Below are positions 6,016 to 14,122 of a DNA stretch of 64,000 nucleotides, piece after piece. The stretch is from Clostridiales bacterium. Lineage in GTDB: Bacteria; Bacillota; Clostridia; Saccharofermentanales; DTU023. Every line of letters starts with the position of its first letter. Within the stretch, counting starts at the first letter, position 1. The notes beneath the pieces were generated by a model. It was not told the DNA's origin. It saw only the letters and a program-made list of their open reading frames with translations, and did not search any database. Made by a program: the position numbers and the translations under genes. The stretch is taken from contig SFFI01000009.1 in NCBI GenBank assembly GCA_004556925.1, positions 1 through 64,000 of the forward strand, in the 5' to 3' direction.

Positions 6016-7734
6016 ATGAAGGTAGTTTTTAATGAATTACGAGTTAAGAATTTTCGCCAAATAGCAGAGCGAGAGTTTAATTTTTCAGAACAAACCAACT
6101 ATATAGTTGCTCAAAACGGAGCAGGGAAAACTAATATTTTTCATGCTATCACCTGGTGCTTGTTTGGTAAGGACTTTACAGACCGAACCCGGTTTGAGAT
6201 TGTGCCACTAAACCCAGACAATACCCCTACTAAGCTTGAGCCAGATGTAACCCTAACCTTGACAGTTGACGGAGCGCAGCACGAGTTGCGTCGGGAACTT
6301 AAAGGCGGGAAGGTTACTCAAGTCTATATAGATGACGCGCCTTGTGCGACCGTCAAAGAATACGACGACTTTGTCGCCAAAATATTTTCTACTCAGGACC
6401 GCTTCAAGATGTATACGAATCCACTCTTCTTCCCAGAAATGCACTGGAAGGAGCAGAGAGAGCTCTTTATGCAGTTTTTCCCACTCCCGAAGGATCAAGA
6501 AGTGCTGGAATACCTGCAAAAGAAAAGTGTCACACTCAGATCTGATCTTGCTAAGAGGCTAGAGAGTCTTTCACCAGAAAAGCTTCAAGACAAGGTCAAG
6601 CTTGATCAAACCAAGATAGAAGATGATCGCGCCAGGATTAGAAGTCAGATTGCCCTTTTAGATGACATGCTGGAAGATGCCCACACGTTTGATGAGTCTG
6701 AGGCCAAAGCGGAGCTAGAGCTTTTGCGAAGCAAAGTTTCCGGCATACAAGCCCAAATCTCTGAAGCATCACAGAGCAATGCAGAGATAGCCAATAGGCA
6801 TCTGGAGCATACTCGCATCATTACTGACCTTGAGGCCAAGATAGCGAGAGAGACCGAAGAAGCTAAGTCCAGGTATCAAGACAAAATCTACCAGGCTGAG
6901 CTAGCCATTAAACAAGCTACGAGCGAGCGAGATCAGCTTGCTGACTACTATGTGGCTTTGGGCTATGCGGTTGACACGATCTGCCCTACCTGTGGGCAAG
7001 ATCTACCTCCTGAAAGAGCCCAAGAACTTAGAGAAAAGCATGCTACTGAGCGCATGGAGGTTGCTAAGCGTGGCGAGGCTGCGGCTAAGAAACTAGCCAA
7101 AGCACGCTTAGGCCTGATTACAGTTAAGGCTGAGAAGATTGAGCCTCTTTCCTTTGATGAGTATAGGGCTAAAATTCTCGCTGCCAAGAAAGAAGACAAC
7201 GAGCTACCCAAGCCGGTAGATATCCCAATTATTGACCAGCAGGTATTAGAGCGGATTGACGAGCTGTCAAAGAATCTAGCTCATAGCGAAGACATAAAAG
7301 ATAAGCAAGACCGCAGGAAGAAACTGCAGAAGGAAGAGCGTGACCTTAACCGTGAATTTGAGGCTTGCGAGAGCGTCTTATTAGATCTCTCAGACTTCTT
7401 CTTTTATCGGTCTGAGATGGTGGTTAAAGCAGTAAATAGCTCCTTTGAAAACATTTCTGTAAAAGTCCTGGAGATCAGAAAGAATGGCGAGCCGAAAGAG
7501 ACCTTTGAAATCCTGAAAGGCGGCGTGCCTTACTCTGAACTAAATACTGCCGGCCAGCTTGAAGCAGGCCTTGAACTCTCAAATTTCCTTAAGGAAAACC
7601 TTAATATCGTTTGCCCTGTGCTCATTGACAATGGGGAACGCTACACCGACGTCGATCTATCAAAACTTGATGGTCAGTTGATCTGTGCCGTTGCCACGAA
7701 AGCCCAAAGTCTAGAAATAGTCAATAAATTATAA
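6016..7734 (+). CDS. Rad50/SbcC-like AAA ATPase with zinc hook
   Basis: A 572-residue SMC-type ATPase. The N-terminus has Walker A QNGAGKT at about residue 35 after the typical LRVKNFRQI start. A long coiled coil is broken by the zinc-hook motif CPTCGQ at about residue 324. The C-terminal lobe has a signature-like segment (NTAGQLEAG) and a degenerate Walker B (CPVLIDNGERYTD). Such proteins tether DNA ends and drive nuclease partners; no SbcD-type nuclease is adjacent, but RecT follows 12 bases later. It likely replaces the usual exonuclease partner, or recruits a host nuclease, in phage recombination. GGAGAAGCG precedes the ATG. Confidence 0.88.
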   Translation: MKVVFNELRVKNFRQIAEREFNFSEQTNYIVAQNGAGKTNIFHAITWCLFGKDFTDRTRFEIVPLNPDNTPTKLEPDVTLTLTVDGAQHELRRELKGGKVTQVYIDDAPCATVKEYDDFVAKIFSTQDRFKMYTNPLFFPEMHWKEQRELFMQFFPLPKDQEVLEYLQKKSVTLRSDLAKRLESLSPEKLQDKVKLDQTKIEDDRARIRSQIALLDDMLEDAHTFDESEAKAELELLRSKVSGIQAQISEASQSNAEIANRHLEHTRIITDLEAKIARETEEAKSRYQDKIYQAELAIKQATSERDQLADYYVALGYAVDTICPTCGQDLPPERAQELREKHATERMEVAKRGEAAAKKLAKARLGLITVKAEKIEPLSFDEYRAKILAAKKEDNELPKPVDIPIIDQQVLERIDELSKNLAHSEDIKDKQDRRKKLQKEERDLNREFEACESVLLDLSDFFFYRSEMVVKAVNSSFENISVKVLEIRKNGEPKETFEILKGGVPYSELNTAGQLEAGLELSNFLKENLNIVCPVLIDNGERYTDVDLSKLDGQLICAVATKAQSLEIVNKL

Positions 7735-7745
7735 GGAGGAGACAA

Positions 7746-8636
7746 ATGACTAGTAACAAATTACAGCAAGCCCAGAATAACTCGGTCCAGTCTTACTTTG
7801 TAAATCAAGTAGGGAACTACCTAAAGGACTTGCCAGATGTCATAGGAGAAGGGGAAGGCAGGAGACTCGCTTTTAACCTCGTAGTCCGGTCGGCTGCGGC
7901 GCTGGAGGCTGGTGGCTACACTTGGCAGGATGTCGATATCAAGAAGCTAACTATGGACTATGTCCGCATGGTTACGCTAGGTCTAGATGCTAGCAACGAT
8001 GAGTGCTACCCCATACCATACCGCAATACAAAGACTAAGAAAGTTGAGCTACAGTGCGAGCCTAGCGCTAAGGGCCTGAAAAAGCTTGTGATGCAGTATG
8101 CTGTGGGGCGAAAGATTATAGACTTTAGAGCCTTTGCTATCCGGGAAGGCGATAGCTTCCGCCTTACCCGTACGCCTGGTGATGATAAATGGGAATACCA
8201 GGAGGCTATATTTGGGTCAGGCAAGGTACTCGGCTATGTCACGATCATCATCTACGAAGATGGCAGTTCCAATGTCATGACACATAGTCTTGAGGATATC
8301 GAAGCCAGGAGGCAGGCTAGCAAGTCCCCCAATTCGCCCGCCTGGAAGAACTGGCCGATAGAGATGGCTCTGGCTAAGGCTACCCGTCGCCATTGTAAGG
8401 CTATCTCCATCAAGCTGCCTGATGCGCAAGCTAAGGCCCTGGATGCTGTCGATCAACAGGAAATGAAGGAAGTTCAAGACGTAGCCCCTGCCCCCGTAAT
8501 TGAGATCTCCGGCGAAAGCTACGCTGTTGATGGTGATGGCGTTATCGAGGATTATCCAGATGAGCCCCAGCAGTCTGCAAGGGATCCTCAACAGTCAGAC
8601 CAGGTTAGTCCTGATGAAGCCTGGATGGAGGCCTAG
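7746..8636 (+). CDS. recT: RecT family single-strand annealing recombinase
   Basis: A 296-residue RecT homologue that coats and anneals complementary single strands during phage recombination. Family features include the LDASNDECYPIPY segment (about 80-92), the central CEPSAKGLKKLVMQYAVGRKI region and the PAWKNWPIEMALAKATRRHCK helix near residue 200. The last 60 residues are acidic and variable, as usual. AAGGAGGAGAC precedes the ATG. It sits between the Rad50-like ATPase and an MBL-fold hydrolase in a co-transcribed recombination block. Confidence 0.95.
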   Translation: MTSNKLQQAQNNSVQSYFVNQVGNYLKDLPDVIGEGEGRRLAFNLVVRSAAALEAGGYTWQDVDIKKLTMDYVRMVTLGLDASNDECYPIPYRNTKTKKVELQCEPSAKGLKKLVMQYAVGRKIIDFRAFAIREGDSFRLTRTPGDDKWEYQEAIFGSGKVLGYVTIIIYEDGSSNVMTHSLEDIEARRQASKSPNSPAWKNWPIEMALAKATRRHCKAISIKLPDAQAKALDAVDQQEMKEVQDVAPAPVIEISGESYAVDGDGVIEDYPDEPQQSARDPQQSDQVSPDEAWMEA

Positions 8637-8638
8637 CT

Positions 8639-9394
8639 ATGAAGGTTTGCTGTATTGGCTCAGGCTCAGATGGCAACTCTTGGTACTGCGAGAGTGCAAA
8701 GGGCACCGGCTTCTTTTTAGATGCCGGCTGCCCTCCCAGGGCTATCCTGGATTTAGGCCTAGAAATTGCCAACAAGCCATTCTTTGTGACTCATGAGCAC
8801 GGTGACCATGCCAAGTATGCTGCAGAGTTGCATGAGAAGTACGGCGCAACTATTGTGGCGACACCCGGAACGCTTAAGGCTTTGAGGATGCTACCTAGAG
8901 AAAGAGAAACGAAAGACGCTTCTGCGCTCGCAAATGGTAATCCTGATTGCCTCGCTGGCCTAAAGATTCAAGCTGTCCCAGTTATCCATAATGCTGCGGA
9001 ACCCTGTGGCTGGCTCATCAGTGCTGATGGCGAGACTGTGCTGTATATCATGGATGCCGGCCAAATCCCCAAGCTTCCACGTGCTACCGTTCAGGTTCTT
9101 ATCTGTGAGGCTAATTACACGCCTGAGCAGATGGCCAAGAATGCCGAGAATAGCAAGAGCGGACTATATGTTTCTGGGCGCGTTTCCTCCGGAGTAGGCC
9201 ATCTATCATCAAGGCAGGCTGCAGAAATAGCAGTGCATTACCTAATGGGATTAGATCTGCTACTTTTTGGGCACCTCAGTAAAAATAATTTCGATTTAAT
9301 CGAGTATTTCAAAGACAAAGAAATCCCTAAACCTGTAAGGGAAAAGGTGATTTTGGCTACTCCTGGTGGCTTTTGGGACACGTTGCCTTTTTAA
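8639..9394 (+). CDS. MBL-fold metallohydrolase (YycJ-like)
   Basis: A 251-residue metallo-beta-lactamase fold protein. The metal-binding motif HEHGDH is at about residue 52, a second His-containing motif is VIHN (about 117) and an Asp is in YIMDAGQ. It starts 3 bases after recT with GGAGGCC in front. MBL-fold genes next to recT recur in Bacillota phages and may act as a nuclease on replication or recombination intermediates, but the substrate is not known; hydrolase is the safe call. Confidence 0.85.
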   Translation: MKVCCIGSGSDGNSWYCESAKGTGFFLDAGCPPRAILDLGLEIANKPFFVTHEHGDHAKYAAELHEKYGATIVATPGTLKALRMLPRERETKDASALANGNPDCLAGLKIQAVPVIHNAAEPCGWLISADGETVLYIMDAGQIPKLPRATVQVLICEANYTPEQMAKNAENSKSGLYVSGRVSSGVGHLSSRQAAEIAVHYLMGLDLLLFGHLSKNNFDLIEYFKDKEIPKPVREKVILATPGGFWDTLPF

Positions 9395-9427
9395 TAATTA
9401 CGAATCGCACGAAAGGAGAAAGACAGC

Positions 9428-9868
9428 ATGAAGGAAAATTTAGACAGTTATTTAGATCTTAATAACATCGCAAATGGTGCCTTAGCAAATAAGATCCAAG
9501 AGGAGTGGCAAAAGCTCTTAGACAACATGCAAGATCCGAATGCGCCCTTTAAGCCGGCAAGGAAGCTTGTGATCGAGCTTAAGTGCATTCAAGACGAAAA
9601 GCGATCTAATATGACTGTTGTCGGCACTGTAAATGCAAAGTTAGCCTCTCAAACCGGAGTTTTGGCAACCTATGGCCAGGGTATGGATTTAGAGACTGGT
9701 AAGGCCTATGCCCAGGAGTACACGACGGTGGATGCCAGGCAAATTTCTTTTAGAGACGTTGATCATGATGAGCTTCAAACCGTTGATGGTTACTTAGTAG
9801 ATAGCGAAGGCGAGATAGTTTCTAAGGATCAAGAGACTGCAGTAGTAGACCTAAGAAAGGCAAGGTAA
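9428..9868 (+). CDS. Phage replication-terminator-like protein
   Basis: A 146-residue protein. The pattern LNNIANGALANKIQEEWQKLLDNMQDPNA, followed by a beta-rich part, matches small phage proteins annotated as replication terminator protein in Bacillota prophages. The biochemical role of that family is poorly defined. It lies between recombination and replisome-loader genes. AAAGGAGAAAGACAG precedes the ATG. Confidence 0.65.
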   Translation: MKENLDSYLDLNNIANGALANKIQEEWQKLLDNMQDPNAPFKPARKLVIELKCIQDEKRSNMTVVGTVNAKLASQTGVLATYGQGMDLETGKAYAQEYTTVDARQISFRDVDHDELQTVDGYLVDSEGEIVSKDQETAVVDLRKAR

Positions 9869-9873
9869 AGAAA

Positions 9874-10599
9874 ATGGATTTAACGAGAGAAGCGCTAGAA
9901 TTTATCCAGCGCAGTAATGAGCCAGCAATTATCAACCACATGGGGAATAGTTATAGCGATAAGGAACTATACAAGATTGATAACTACAGCTATCCAGTTC
10001 CCCTTAAAGTTTCAACATTACAAGCTTTAGCAGATTACATGAATAGCGGGATTGATGGGGACTTGGTAAGTATGTTCTTGGTCGTAATTGATTCTCCTAC
10101 GCAAGTAAAACTCCTGAGCGAAGTAGACGATGATATGAACCGTATGCATCTGTTTTCAGCTTGCGCTGGGACCCCAGATATAAAATTCGGTTCCTTTATA
10201 GACCGTGAACTTTTTAACATCCAGCTACAAAGCTGTTTCGCTAACACAGAAGATAGAGCTCTGTTACTGGACATTATTTCTAATATAGAAGCAGGAACCA
10301 TTGCGGAATATACCGATGATGGCTTTGCTCAAAAAGCTAATATCAAGCGTGGAGCCAAGTATGAGACTGCAAAGATGCCTAATCCAGTGACCCTTGCTCC
10401 ATATAGAAGCTTCCCTGAAATCGAACAAGTCCCATCAAACTTTGTTTTTCGCCTAAGAGAAGATGACGGGCGCATCGAATGCGGTCTTTTCCCAGCAGAC
10501 GGGGGTGCTTGGCAGCTGGAATCGAGACAAAGAATTAAGGATTGGCTAATCTCTGCACTATCTCCGCACGTGTATGACAACACAGTTATCTTAGCGTAG
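9874..10599 (+). CDS. Hypothetical phage protein of the replication region
   Basis: A 241-residue protein that starts 5 bases after the previous gene, so the two are probably co-translated. It has mixed alpha/beta character, and the C-terminal part ends in FRLREDDGRIECGLFPADGGAWQ. It travels with replication-terminator-like genes in related prophages as far as I recall; function unknown. Confidence 0.6.
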   Translation: MDLTREALEFIQRSNEPAIINHMGNSYSDKELYKIDNYSYPVPLKVSTLQALADYMNSGIDGDLVSMFLVVIDSPTQVKLLSEVDDDMNRMHLFSACAGTPDIKFGSFIDRELFNIQLQSCFANTEDRALLLDIISNIEAGTIAEYTDDGFAQKANIKRGAKYETAKMPNPVTLAPYRSFPEIEQVPSNFVFRLREDDGRIECGLFPADGGAWQLESRQRIKDWLISALSPHVYDNTVILA

Positions 10600-10651
10600 T
10601 GGCTCAGGGCGGGCTTATGCCTGCCCTTTATAATAAAAAGGAGGTGATAGC

Positions 10652-11584
10652 TTGGCACGCCCAACAAAGCAAGGGATTGACTATTTCCCATTGGATGTTG
10701 GGTTTTTGGAAGACATAAAGGTCAGGAAAATCATGAGGTCTAACGGTGCGCAAGCCGTAGCTATACTTATCTGCCTGCTCGGATTTGCTTATAGAGATAA
10801 TGGGTACTTCCTGCAGTGGGATGGAGAAATGAGTTTTCTGGTGGCTGACATAGTTGGTACCAGCGAGCGCGCAGTAGAAGAGACGGTGGCGAAAGCAGTA
10901 CAAGTTGACTTCTTCAATGAGGATAAATGGGAAGAGTACAGTATCCTAACCTCAGCCGGAATGCAATCACGCTATTTCAAAGCAATTAATAGACGGACGG
11001 CGATTGATGTTTGTTTAGATTATTTGCTAGTTGATATGGCTGATTTTGTCGACCCTAACTTAGTTAATGTCAACAAAAACTCAGTAAATGTATGCAGAAG
11101 TACACAAAGAAAAGAAGAGGAGATAAGAGAAAAGGAAATAAGAGTAGAGGAGAAGAAAGAAGAGAAAACGGATTCTCCGCTACTGCCAGAAAAGATGACC
11201 TGTATTCAATATTTCCAGAACACTATCAATCCTGTGATGACTAGCAGAGAGTTACAAATACTCATGAAACTAAGAGATATGGGTGCTGATGATGAGATGA
11301 TTATTCTGGCCATTGATGAAGCAATAGAAAACGGTGCAAGGAATATTAGGTACATTGCAAAGATAGTGGGGGCTTGTCTTGGTGAAGGCTGCACGACAGC
11401 AGCCCAGTTTAAGGCCAGGCAAGCACAGTGGGAAAAGAGCAAAGGATCACGCTCAAGTCGTAAGAGTAAGAGTAAGAGTATGGGCAACTTTGACCAGCGC
11501 GAATACGACGAGGAGGAAATCACTGGACTATATCGGAGTTTGGATTTTCTAAAACCTAAGGATGGGGCAGACCATGACGGATAA
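10652..11584 (+). CDS. DnaD-type phage replisome organiser
   Basis: A 310-residue protein starting at a TTG with AAGGAGGTGATAGC in front. Residues 1-115 match the DUF4373 N-terminal domain of phage replisome organisers (DYFPLDVGFLEDIKVRKIM). A highly charged Lys/Glu linker (about 150-175) leads to a helical DnaD/DnaB_2-like domain (about 185-260). The role is to open the origin and load helicase. No phage helicase or loader follows, so host helicase is presumably used. The C-terminal end overlaps the late regulator gene. Confidence 0.8.
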   Translation: MARPTKQGIDYFPLDVGFLEDIKVRKIMRSNGAQAVAILICLLGFAYRDNGYFLQWDGEMSFLVADIVGTSERAVEETVAKAVQVDFFNEDKWEEYSILTSAGMQSRYFKAINRRTAIDVCLDYLLVDMADFVDPNLVNVNKNSVNVCRSTQRKEEEIREKEIRVEEKKEEKTDSPLLPEKMTCIQYFQNTINPVMTSRELQILMKLRDMGADDEMIILAIDEAIENGARNIRYIAKIVGACLGEGCTTAAQFKARQAQWEKSKGSRSSRKSKSKSMGNFDQREYDEEEITGLYRSLDFLKPKDGADHDG

Positions 11585-12131
11585 TCAGATCAAAGCGAAA
11601 GACTACCTAGATCAGTACAGGGGAGTTAAGCATGAGCTAAACTATCTTAAGCAGCGCGTTGAGTATCTTCAGGCCCAAGCAGAGTCTATTAGATCAACTT
11701 CAGACATTCCAGTCGGTTGGACCGGTCGCTATGTTGTACCAAGCGATAAGATAATCATCCCTAAGTCCCAGACTATTAAGAAGTCCCACGCCCAAAAGTC
11801 TAGGCAGCAGTCTGATCATTATGAAAAAGAGATGGTCGTTCTCGAAGGTAAGACAACGCCTAATCCCAAGAGACATGAGAGCACCTTGATAAAGCTTGCC
11901 GAGCAAAGCAGGAAGTATGACCGAGAATTACTAATAGCGCAAGGCTTAATAGACGATATTGAGTCTCGCATTAAGTATTACTGCGGACCAATCGAAGCAG
12001 CCATACTCCGATACAGGTATTTATCGCTCATGACTTTTGATGAAATTGCCAAGGAGCTTCACTACAGTAAGCGCCAGGTTATCCGCAGGCATTACCAAGC
12101 CTTGGAAGAGTTTGGCGCTAAATTGCCTTAA
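11574..12131 (+). CDS. Late transcription regulator (DUF1492/ArpU-like)
   Basis: About 185 residues. The C-terminal HTH (IEAAILRYRYLSLMTFDEIAKELHYSKRQVIRRHYQALEEF, about 140-180) is of the sigma-70 region 4 type seen in phage late activators (RinA/ArpU/DUF1492). The N-terminal half is coiled coil. Its position, last in the early operon and just before the packaging genes, fits a switch that turns on late transcription. The ATG at 11574 is preferred because GGATGGGG lies just upstream; 11562 is an alternative start. Confidence 0.75.
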   Translation: MTDNQIKAKDYLDQYRGVKHELNYLKQRVEYLQAQAESIRSTSDIPVGWTGRYVVPSDKIIIPKSQTIKKSHAQKSRQQSDHYEKEMVVLEGKTTPNPKRHESTLIKLAEQSRKYDRELLIAQGLIDDIESRIKYYCGPIEAAILRYRYLSLMTFDEIAKELHYSKRQVIRRHYQALEEFGAKLP

Positions 12132-12161
12132 AAGTCCTTGTCAAGCCGTAAAAGTCGAAAG

Positions 12162-12201
12162 ATGTCACTAAATGTCACCTTGTAGTGTGGTAAAGTACTA
12201 T
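12162..12201 (+). promoter_or_regulatory. Probable activator-dependent late promoter
   Basis: Two ATGTCAC direct repeats (12162-12168 and 12172-12178), 10 bp apart, lie where a -35 box would be. TACTAT (12196-12201) is the -10 candidate. A missing -35 box plus helically phased repeats suggests binding by the upstream late regulator. Related Bacillota phages have similar ATGTCAC-type repeats before terminase genes. Confidence 0.55.
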
Positions 12202-12278
12202 CATTGGCGGAAGCAATGAAGAGTTGAAGCCAATCCTTACAGCTCCCGAAAGAGCAGACAGATGCATGTTAATGAATG

Positions 12279-12298
12279 GAGCCCTCCGGGGCTCTTTT
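12279..12298 (+). terminator. Rho-independent terminator before the packaging genes
   Basis: GAGCCC (12279-12284) pairs with GGGCTC (12289-12294) across a short loop, followed by TTTT. It lies downstream of the probable late promoter, so early read-through may stop here or late transcription may need antitermination to pass. Confidence 0.7.
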
Positions 12299-12316
12299 CA
12301 TTTGGCTAAAAGAAAG

Positions 12317-12439
12317 GCCAAGGATCCTGCTCAAAGCCTAAGCTGCTGAACCGGAAGAGCAGCGTAAGTTATCATGCACACTCCGAGGGGGCGATCTTCC
12401 GGATTGTGTAGCCTTGGCATGGACTTAGGCTGGCAGGAT
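12317..12439 (+). ncRNA. Structured RNA or cos-like region upstream of terS (candidate)
   Basis: Several complementary pairs lie within 123 bases. ATCCTGC (12324-12330) pairs with GCAGGAT (12433-12439), GCCTAAG (12336-12342) with CTTAGGC (12424-12430), and CCGGAAGA (12351-12358) with TCTTCCGG (12395-12402); these are nested. GCCAAGG (12317-12323) can also pair with CCTTGGC (12412-12418), crossing the others like a pseudoknot. No open reading frame is evident. It may be an RNA leader, or a DNA packaging start site (cos or pac) next to terS. Confidence 0.5.
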
Positions 12440-12480
12440 TTAATGCAAAAAACGGCTAAAGAAATGGAGGGTGAGTTCTC

Positions 12481-12840
12481 ATGGCAACAAAGCGTGAGCA
12501 AGTAATTAGCTTGCTAGTTTCGACTAATATGTCTCAGCAAGAGATTGCAAGAGAAGTTGGTGTGCATGGAACCACCATCTCTAAGTGGAAAAAGGATCCC
12601 GATTTTCAAGCCATGCTAGAAGAAGCGCAGTGGCAGTTTTTAGGGGACTTGGCACGACCCGCCATTAGAGTATTACGCGAGTCATTACAAGCTAAAAATG
12701 AACAAATAAGATTTCAGGCGGCTAAGGATATTCTGGACAGAACGGGTTATAAGCCGATTGATAAACAAGAGATTACCGGGAATTTGGATATTTCCGAAGC
12801 GGCTGATAGGTATCGGAAGTACCTAGAAGATGACGACTAG
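12481..12840 (+). CDS. Terminase small subunit
   Basis: A 119-residue protein with GGAGGGTGAGTTCTC before the ATG. The N-terminal HTH (MSQQEIAREVGVHGTTISKWKKD, about 18-40) recognises the phage packaging site, and the C-terminal helices would oligomerise. It overlaps the large subunit gene by 11 bases, the usual arrangement. It recruits phage DNA for the packaging motor. Confidence 0.85.
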   Translation: MATKREQVISLLVSTNMSQQEIAREVGVHGTTISKWKKDPDFQAMLEEAQWQFLGDLARPAIRVLRESLQAKNEQIRFQAAKDILDRTGYKPIDKQEITGNLDISEAADRYRKYLEDDD

Positions 12841-14113
12841 AGAATGGCTGGATCTTGTTAAGCAGAAACCAGTTGCCTTTGGAATTGAAGCGGGGTTTAC
12901 AGACCTGAGAAACATTCATAATGCTTGGATTAAGGATTTTCTATTTAGCCGCGAAGACTTAACCCTACAAGCCCACCGTGGATCATACAAGACGACCTGT
13001 ATTGCAGTGGCTATGGCTTTGATGTTGGTTATCTACCCAGACAATAACCTTATCTTCCTTAGGAAATCTGACGATGATGTAAAAGAAATAATCGTACAAG
13101 TTGTTAGGCTACTAAGAACCGACATGTTTAATGCTCTAGCTCAGGGGCTTTACGGAACAAACTTGGGACTTGTTAAAGAATCTGCCTTTGAAATAGACAC
13201 TAACCTAAAGGCGGGACCTAAAGGGGCTTCACAGTTGATCGGGTTAGGCTCCAAAGCCAGCATTACTGGTAAGCATGCAGACATCATTGTAACAGATGAC
13301 ATCGTTAATATAGACGACAGGATCAGCAAAGCCCACAGAGACCGCACGAAGCTGACTTATCAAGAGCTACAAAACATTAAGAATCGAGGAGGCCGATTTA
13401 TAAACTGCGGAACACCTTGGCACAAAGAGGATGCCTTCAGCTTGATGCCAAATCTCCAAAAGTATGATTGCTACAGTACTGGTCTAATAGAGCCGACACA
13501 ACTTCAAGCGCTGCGGAATTCTATGACACCAAGTTTATTTGCGGCCAACTACGAGCTACAGCATATAGCGGATGAAGAAACGATGTTTAATGCCCCCGTC
13601 ATTGATGACGGAAGCAATACCGAAAAGATATACAACGGTATATGCCATTTAGACGCCGCCTATGGCGGTTCAGACAGTACTGCCTTCACCGTCGGGAACT
13701 GGTGCGATGGGAAGCTGTATGTCTACGGCATGCTACGCAATCAGCACGTTGATGATCTTCTGGGAGAAATTGAAGCGAGACGCGAACAATACAAGGCTGG
13801 AACAATTTACTGCGAACTAAACGCAGATAAGGGTTACTTATTAAACCGCTTAGAAAAGCCAAGGCGCGGCTACCACGAAAAGCAGAACAAATTTATCAAG
13901 ATCAGCACTTATCTTAGGGAAGTATGGGACAAGGTGGTGTTCCTTGATTCGACAGACAAAGCGTATATAAACGAAATCCTGGACTATACCGAACGGGCCG
14001 AACATGATGATGCGCCTGACTCACTTGCTTCGCTGGTTAGAGAGTTGGCGAGAAATAAAGGGCCTGTGGATGTAGATGTAACAATCAGTGCTTTTAGAAG
14101 CTTGGGGCTATAG
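12830..14113 (+). CDS. Terminase large subunit
   Basis: The 427-residue packaging motor. The ATPase half has a Walker A-like AHRGSYKT (residues 48-55) and a Walker B IIVTDD at about 152. The nuclease half has acidic residues in CHLDAAYGGSDSTAF (about 273) and a second Asp in HDDAPDSLASLV near the end, as in RNase H-fold terminase nucleases. It pumps DNA into proheads through the portal and cuts the concatemer. Length is typical for siphophages. Confidence 0.93.
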   Translation: MTTREWLDLVKQKPVAFGIEAGFTDLRNIHNAWIKDFLFSREDLTLQAHRGSYKTTCIAVAMALMLVIYPDNNLIFLRKSDDDVKEIIVQVVRLLRTDMFNALAQGLYGTNLGLVKESAFEIDTNLKAGPKGASQLIGLGSKASITGKHADIIVTDDIVNIDDRISKAHRDRTKLTYQELQNIKNRGGRFINCGTPWHKEDAFSLMPNLQKYDCYSTGLIEPTQLQALRNSMTPSLFAANYELQHIADEETMFNAPVIDDGSNTEKIYNGICHLDAAYGGSDSTAFTVGNWCDGKLYVYGMLRNQHVDDLLGEIEARREQYKAGTIYCELNADKGYLLNRLEKPRRGYHEKQNKFIKISTYLREVWDKVVFLDSTDKAYINEILDYTERAEHDDAPDSLASLVRELARNKGPVDVDVTISAFRSLGL

Positions 14114-14122
14114 GAGAGAAGA

